Positions 59,689-64,000 of a stretch of DNA of 64,000 bases are shown one piece after another. The DNA is from a virus. A program made the translations under genes and the position numbers. The stretch lies in the IMG/VR virus record IMGVR_UViG_3300010334_006851, positions 62,001 to 126,000 of that record. The stretch is one strand, 5' to 3'. The notes below the pieces were generated by a model. That model had not been told where the DNA came from and did not search any database. It saw only the letters and a list, made by a program, of their open reading frames with translations. The number at the start of each line of letters is the position of its first letter. Position 1 is the stretch's first letter.

Positions 59689-61722
59689 TCAAAACTTTTT
59701 TGTAAATCCATTTTCATGTATTAATCTAAGCTTTGATTCTGTTTCGAGCATCTTGATGAGGTCCTGGTCGTGTGTGGTTACAAAAACCTGTTTACTCTCA
59801 GCCAGTTCTTTTATCATTTTATAAATCCCGATAACTCCGCTTGGGTCCACATTTGTAGTAACTTCATCGAGGAAGATCAAGCTGGGGACAGAGTCGGAAC
59901 TTAATTCTGTTATATAAGCAAACGAGTGTCCCACGGCCAGATTTAATCTTCTTCTTTGTCCAGTACTCATTGCATAATAGATATAAGGATCTCCATCTGG
60001 AGGGTTCCTTTCTATTTTTTCTTGCAACTCATTGTCAAAGTTTAAAGTTATAACATTGTCAATTAAAAACTGCAACCAGTAATTTATTCTCTTGTTTAAA
60101 TCTGGTATTATTCCCTCTATAATCCATTTTCTAATTCCTTGTTCTCCAAAACCTGATATCCAATAGTCGTAGTAGGGAATTTTTTCTTCTAATGACTTTA
60201 TCTTTTTCTTTTTTTCTTCAACTAGATTTTTAATTTTATCAAGTTCCTGCTTATCGTTCAGCAGTATTTCCTTAAAAGGCGAGTCTTCTTCCTTTTCATT
60301 TTTTTTAATTTGCTCAATGAGCTCTTCTATTTTTTGCTTTATAGCTATTTCGTTCTCGTTTGCACGGGGTTCCTTAATTTTTCCTAGCTCTAGAAACTCT
60401 CTTCTTAGTGTTTCTGATTTAGAGTCTAAAGAAGCTATTTTTTCCTCTACCTGTGCCTTCATTGTTTTTAGCTTTTCTTGCTTAATTTTTAGCTGTTTTG
60501 TTTCTTCCTCCATTCCCTTCAGAGTTGGAATTTCTTCCTTTATAACCCCGTCAATACGTGATATTTCTTTATCTAGTTCAAGAATATATTCATCAATATT
60601 CTTGATGTCCACAGTGCCTTTGCACTTTATGCACTTTTTCCCCGGCTCCTCTTTTTTAAGGTCGTCTATTTCTTTCTGAACCTTCTTTTTCTCCTCCATT
60701 TTATATTTTATTTCTCTTGACAAATCGTTAAACTTTTCTAAGAAGCTCTGGGCATATTCTCTCTGATCTTTTTCTTTTTGCTCAATTAATGAAATTTTTT
60801 CTTGTAATTCTTTTTTCTGCTGACCAATCTTCGGTATTTCTTCGTTTACCTTTTGTATTTTTTCTTGTGCTTCTTGGTATAAGGTGAGAGCAGCCCCAAC
60901 ATCCGACTTCTTCTTCAGCTCTTCCTTTTTTTCCAGCAGTTTATTTTTTAGATCTTCAATTTCTTTTAGCCGTTGCGTGTTCCACTGGTCTTCTTTACTG
61001 GTTGTAAGCCGCAACCTCTTCTCAGAATCCTCCTGATTACTTAGAAGCATGGCAAATTCTTTTGTCTCAGAATCTATCTGCCCTTTAATTTCCTTCTTTG
61101 CTTCTTTAGAACTTTCAAACCATTCTCTGTATGAGCCCAGAGATAGGAGGTTTTCAACTATTTCTCTTTTTGTGTTCTTATCGCACTCTAAGAAGCACGA
61201 TCTTTGGTCATCTGTAAAAATACAGATATTTATAAAGCTTTCATATGACAGGCCTACTATTTCATCTATTTTTTTCTGCGTGGTAGACATGCTCCCCAGT
61301 GTTATTTCTGTGGAGTCGTTCCAAACACCTTCTTCGCTCTCCCACAAACGCAAGCTATTTTTATTTTTCTTTCCGTTCTCGGCTCGTGTTCTAACCACTC
61401 TGTATTTATCAAATTCGACTACGCACTTACAATCTTGACCAACTTTGTTGTGGATTACATCATCTATATTAATTTTTTCTGGTCTTTTTATAGTTTTACC
61501 ATATATTGCATATACGATAATTTCTTGGATGCTGCTCTTCCCTGTGCCGTTGCTGTTAGACCTCATGTCCAACTCTGAGTATTGCTCAATAATCTTTGAG
61601 TCTTTGTTGATTCCCTCTACAAGAACTATGTTTCCATAGTCTTTAAAGTTGATTTCAACACCATCAGGACCAAACGGCAAGAAGTTCCATGCCGCTGCAT
61701 ACTTGAAACTAAGATTTCTCAT
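59689..61722 (-). CDS. 46: gp46-like SbcC/Rad50-family ATPase
   Basis: 677 residues. An N-terminal P-loop end NSNGTGKSS preceded by an insertion after VEGIN, a long coiled coil with a CIKC zinc hook at about 357-362, ABC signature STGQRRRLNLAVG and Walker B/D-loop LIFLDEVTTNVDP. With gp47 it processes DNA ends for recombination-dependent replication. The glycosyltransferase gene 61730-62437 stands between it and gp47. Confidence 0.92.
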   Translation of the reverse strand: MRNLSFKYAAAWNFLPFGPDGVEINFKDYGNIVLVEGINKDSKIIEQYSELDMRSNSNGTGKSSIQEIIVYAIYGKTIKRPEKINIDDVIHNKVGQDCKCVVEFDKYRVVRTRAENGKKNKNSLRLWESEEGVWNDSTEITLGSMSTTQKKIDEIVGLSYESFINICIFTDDQRSCFLECDKNTKREIVENLLSLGSYREWFESSKEAKKEIKGQIDSETKEFAMLLSNQEDSEKRLRLTTSKEDQWNTQRLKEIEDLKNKLLEKKEELKKKSDVGAALTLYQEAQEKIQKVNEEIPKIGQQKKELQEKISLIEQKEKDQREYAQSFLEKFNDLSREIKYKMEEKKKVQKEIDDLKKEEPGKKCIKCKGTVDIKNIDEYILELDKEISRIDGVIKEEIPTLKGMEEETKQLKIKQEKLKTMKAQVEEKIASLDSKSETLRREFLELGKIKEPRANENEIAIKQKIEELIEQIKKNEKEEDSPFKEILLNDKQELDKIKNLVEEKKKKIKSLEEKIPYYDYWISGFGEQGIRKWIIEGIIPDLNKRINYWLQFLIDNVITLNFDNELQEKIERNPPDGDPYIYYAMSTGQRRRLNLAVGHSFAYITELSSDSVPSLIFLDEVTTNVDPSGVIGIYKMIKELAESKQVFVTTHDQDLIKMLETESKLRLIHENGFTKKF

Positions 61723-61729
61723 GGCACCT

Positions 61730-62437
61730 TCAAACGCTTTTTTTGATTAGTTTTCTCAACGTCACAGTTTTGCCATCTATAAACTTAAGATATCCATCGT
61801 TTTTTCTGTCATGAAATAAAAACCCCTTACCTTCTAACAGAGGTTTTAGGCTTCCTGTTGGGTGTATTACCTTAGGCTTCTCTCCCTCTATCTCTAACTT
61901 TTTAGATTCTATTTGGGATAGACCTGTAAAATTCCAAGTATTACTGATATGTCTTATAAATTTTTCAAAATGATCAATTAAGCATTTAAATACTGCTGGA
62001 GAAGTGATGGGTTGCTTTGCGGTCTGCATGAAATTCATTATATCTTCTACAAAGGCCCATTGATAGTGGGGTCCGGCTATAAAACCCGGGTTTCCATTCT
62101 CGGTCAATAGTATTTTTTCATTTATTTCTTCAAATATTTTGTCTATGTTCTCTTCAAAGAATACGTCGGCGTCCCAATACACAAATTTGCCTTTGTTCTC
62201 TTTTGCGTACTTTGATACTTGTTTTATTGTTTCTATTCTTATGTCGTTAGCCTCTGACCCCGTTATTATTTTGGCCCCTTTTTCTAAGATTTTCTTCTTA
62301 GATAAGCCATGTAATCCACAATCAACTACTATAATTTCTCCTTGGTATTTTGCCACTTCTCTTAAGGTGTATATCCAAGAAGATCCAAAGTGGTCCCAAT
62401 ATTTTTCGTTGAGTCCAGTGAATACGTGATTACTCAT
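61730..62437 (-). CDS. Glycosyltransferase-like protein between gp46 and gp47
   Basis: 235 residues. KFVYWDADVFFEENID carries a D-A-D metal motif, and GEIIVVDCGLHGLSKKKI a Rossmann-like strand. The overall pattern is GT-A. ATG overlaps the gp47 stop (ATGA) and it ends 7 nt before gp46, so the three genes form one transcript. A sugar enzyme inside the recombination nuclease operon is unexpected. Target unknown. Confidence 0.65.
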   Translation of the reverse strand: MSNHVFTGLNEKYWDHFGSSWIYTLREVAKYQGEIIVVDCGLHGLSKKKILEKGAKIITGSEANDIRIETIKQVSKYAKENKGKFVYWDADVFFEENIDKIFEEINEKILLTENGNPGFIAGPHYQWAFVEDIMNFMQTAKQPITSPAVFKCLIDHFEKFIRHISNTWNFTGLSQIESKKLEIEGEKPKVIHPTGSLKPLLEGKGFLFHDRKNDGYLKFIDGKTVTLRKLIKKSV

Positions 62438-63489
62438 TTAGTTCCTCTGCATATTTCTTTGCCTATAGATATAAGAGCCTCTTTATCTAAATTCCCAAAT
62501 CCTACTTCTTCAACATATTTTTCAAGCATTTCGTCCCCCTTTAATAGGATAGACTTTGCATTTTGTATTATATGTTGCTCTATTTCGTGCTTCTTCTGTT
62601 TTATTTCTAGGCTGAATGGTTTGCACTCTTGAAGTATTTCCTTCTTCAATGCAAGCAAGTCAGCAGATCCTGCTTCTTCTACTTTTATTTGTACAAAGTT
62701 GTTGTTAAGCTCATAGTTTTTGCATTCTTTTAGGTCCAATATCAAATGCTTTGGAGAAAAATCATTCTCAATATATTGCAATTCATTTTTATCCCCATCA
62801 AATATTATTATGTGTTTTTTTTGAAATGCTTCCCCAAAACTTAGTTCTAATGGAGAGCCAACATATTCAACTTTTTTATTTACTTTCTGTTCTGCATGAT
62901 AATGCCCCAGAAACGTACGTTTGTATCCATCGAATATTGATGGACTTATGGTTACCATTTCTCCATCATGCTCAACACTAACATCGGAGTATTGGTTATT
63001 GTGTAGAATTGCCCCGTCTATTGCTAAGTGCCCTAGAGAGTACTCTTCTTCTCCCTCTTTGCTCTTGAGCTTGTTGATTGATTCTATTGGGTTGTGCGTG
63101 AACGGTATAAAGTCCCAATTATGGTCCTCAATCTTTATCCTTTGAGGATCTTTTATCACCGTAACGCCCGGAAGAGCAGATAAGGGCAAAACACTGCTAA
63201 CATCAGTGTTGTCATTGAACCATATGTCATGGTTTCCCAAAAGTAGAAATAGCTCTATTCCTGATTGGTCTAATTCATCTCTTAATATTTCAAAAGTTTT
63301 TTGGTAGGTATATATTTCAATTTTTTGTCTATCATGAAAAAAGTCACCACCAAAAAGTATTGTCTTTATCTTTTCTTTTTTTGCTGTTTTAAAAACCCAT
63401 TGAAGAACTTTTAAACAGTCTTCGAGCCTTTCATTTTTCCTCTTATGGGGGAAAATATGAATATCTGAAAATATCAGGACTTTTCCCAC
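62434..63489 (-). CDS. 47: gp47-like SbcD/Mre11-family nuclease
   Basis: 351 residues, GTG start with GGAG 7 nt upstream. Metallophosphoesterase motifs FSDIHIF, GGDFFHDR, LGNHDIW and LGHYHAEQ bind two metals. Partner of gp46 in end resection and replication fork repair. Stop overlaps the glycosyltransferase start (ATGA). Confidence 0.93.
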   Translation of the reverse strand: MGKVLIFSDIHIFPHKRKNERLEDCLKVLQWVFKTAKKEKIKTILFGGDFFHDRQKIEIYTYQKTFEILRDELDQSGIELFLLLGNHDIWFNDNTDVSSVLPLSALPGVTVIKDPQRIKIEDHNWDFIPFTHNPIESINKLKSKEGEEEYSLGHLAIDGAILHNNQYSDVSVEHDGEMVTISPSIFDGYKRTFLGHYHAEQKVNKKVEYVGSPLELSFGEAFQKKHIIIFDGDKNELQYIENDFSPKHLILDLKECKNYELNNNFVQIKVEEAGSADLLALKKEILQECKPFSLEIKQKKHEIEQHIIQNAKSILLKGDEMLEKYVEEVGFGNLDKEALISIGKEICRGTK

Positions 63490-63539
63490 TTGATGACTCC
63501 GTAAATGGAGCTTATATTATGCACAACTTTTATTTTAAA

Positions 63540-63875
63540 TCAAGTTCCAAGTACTTTTTCTAATACGTCCCAAACGTTATAGGCTTTAAGTTTCATCGAA
63601 GGAGCATTTCCCGATGGGCTTCCTCCGCCTGCTCCGCCCATTGGATCTCCCATAGGGCCTCCTAAAGATGGTGGTGGACCTCCTCCACCTCCTCCCGGCA
63701 TAGGTGCAGATATTCCTCCTGGTGGCCCTCCTGGTGCTCCTCCTGGTCCTGGTGGTGGCCCTCCTGGTGCTCCTCCTGGTCCTGGTGGTGGTCCTCCTGG
63801 CGGTCCTCCTGGTGGCGGTGGGGCATCAGCCTCCAGCAAGCTTTTAAATTCGATGTATTCCATGAAGCTTTTCAT
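63540..63875 (-). CDS. Gly/Pro-rich collagen-like protein with capsid-targeting-like leader
   Basis: 111 residues from ATG 63875, MKSFMEYIEFKSLLEADA, which aligns with the T4 leader (MK-S-F-x-E-Y-I) and has a Leu-x-Glu site (LLEA). An upstream ATG at 63899 lies only 6 nt after the late box and would leave no leader. Residues 20-90 are a Gly/Pro tract (PPGGPPGGPPPGPGG), resembling but not strictly Gly-X-Y collagen, then a short hydrophobic-basic tail (AYNVWDVLEKVLGT). Flexible virion protein is inferred. Confidence 0.7.
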   Translation of the reverse strand: MKSFMEYIEFKSLLEADAPPPPGGPPGGPPPGPGGAPGGPPPGPGGAPGGPPGGISAPMPGGGGGGPPPSLGGPMGDPMGGAGGGSPSGNAPSMKLKAYNVWDVLEKVLGT

Positions 63876-63899
63876 GATACTATCTAGTATTTTCACCAT

Positions 63900-63907
63900 T
63901 ATTTATT
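63900..63907 (-). promoter_or_regulatory. AATAAATA, late-type promoter
   Basis: One base from TATAAATA on the minus strand. The start site, about 6 nt downstream, gives a leader of about 18 nt to ATG 63875, as at 4679-4711. Confidence 0.45.
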
Positions 63908-63937
63908 CTATTTTTGTTCTGAATCCAATAGATACCT

Positions 63938-64000
63938 ATGAAAAGAAAAGAGAGAGAAGAGACGGACACTCAAAAGAAACTAGCGGTTTTTTTGACGTTA
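63938..64000 (+). CDS. Possible start of a further gene, cut by window edge
   Basis: ATG 63938 opens a frame of 21 codons (MKRKEREETDTQKKLAVFLT) to the edge, very basic at the start with a hydrophobic turn. No RBS is clear. Too short to judge. Confidence 0.25.
   Translation, partial: MKRKEREETDTQKKLAVFLTL

Noticed and set aside
59689-61722. Insertion in the gp46 P-loop as a mark of inactivity
   Set aside because: NGTGKS, zinc hook, signature and Walker B are all intact; loop insertions before the P-loop are seen in other phage SbcC-like proteins.
1-64000. tRNA genes, rRNA and CRISPR arrays
   Set aside because: I read the gaps and found no cloverleaf with conserved loops and no regularly spaced direct repeats apart from coding minisatellites; a tRNA search program would settle it.

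Overview
The window is AT-rich, densely packed, has no rRNA or tRNA that I could find, and is built from short operons on both strands with many ATGA or TAATG stop/start overlaps. Its core genes are those of a large tailed phage with T4-type DNA metabolism: UvsX (RecA-like), a gp32-like zinc ssDNA-binding protein, UvsW, gp46/gp47 (SbcC/SbcD), a DnaB-family helicase, ThyX, dCMP deaminase, a gp1-like dNMP kinase and a B12-dependent ribonucleotide reductase. The polymerase, however, is a short family A enzyme and not the T4 family B type, so I read this as part of a jumbo phage genome in or near the T4 superfamily. The host is probably a Gram-negative bacterium: heptose and galactofuranose genes and an exported thioredoxin fit that, but this is inference. 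No terminase, portal, capsid or tail sheath gene is present in the window.

Layout. 1-4.2 kb: a minus-strand operon ThyX, HldE (ADP-heptose synthesis), a small protein and a large two-domain glycosyltransferase running off the left edge. 4.2-9 kb: small proteins, a zinc-finger nuclease, dNMP kinase, a polyproline/cysteine-rich protein facing a prolyl-hydroxylase-like 2OG oxygenase, and a DUF6065 protein. 9-14 kb: a Ski2/Hel308-like helicase, small unknowns and an amidoligase. 14-27 kb: recombination and replication (UvsX, gp32-like, DNA glycosylase, DnaB, PolA) with a GNAT, dCMP deaminase and methyltransferases. 27-30 kb: a four-gene operon with UvsW. 30-38 kb: a sugar/surface block (exported thioredoxin, UDP-galactopyranose mutase, several glycosyltransferases, a sulfotransferase). 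38-44.5 kb: glutamate dehydrogenase and a lysine 6-aminotransferase around virion-like and small genes. 44.6-49 kb: a giant Thr/Pro-repeat, cysteine-rich protein with a CapK/PaaK-like adenylating enzyme and a GT2. 49-53.5 kb: a ParB-fold-like gene in its own promoter/terminator unit, then a MoxR ATPase with a VWA/HExxH partner. 53.5-64 kb: a resolvase-like nuclease, glutamine amidotransferase, GMP reductase, NrdJ, gp46, a glycosyltransferase and gp47.

How it works together. Nucleotide genes (thyX, dCMP deaminase, dNMP kinase, nrdJ, guaC) supply dNTPs to the PolA/DnaB/gp32/UvsX/UvsW/gp46-47 machine. At least eight glycosyltransferases plus HldE, Glf, a sulfotransferase and CapK suggest modification of a surface, possibly the phage's own Pro/Thr-rich proteins. 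Lysine aminotransferase and glutamate dehydrogenase share 2-oxoglutarate and glutamate. Seven to ten scattered proteins begin with a leader like the T4 internal-protein capsid-targeting sequence, which would mark them as packaged head proteins; this is the most testable new pattern I found.
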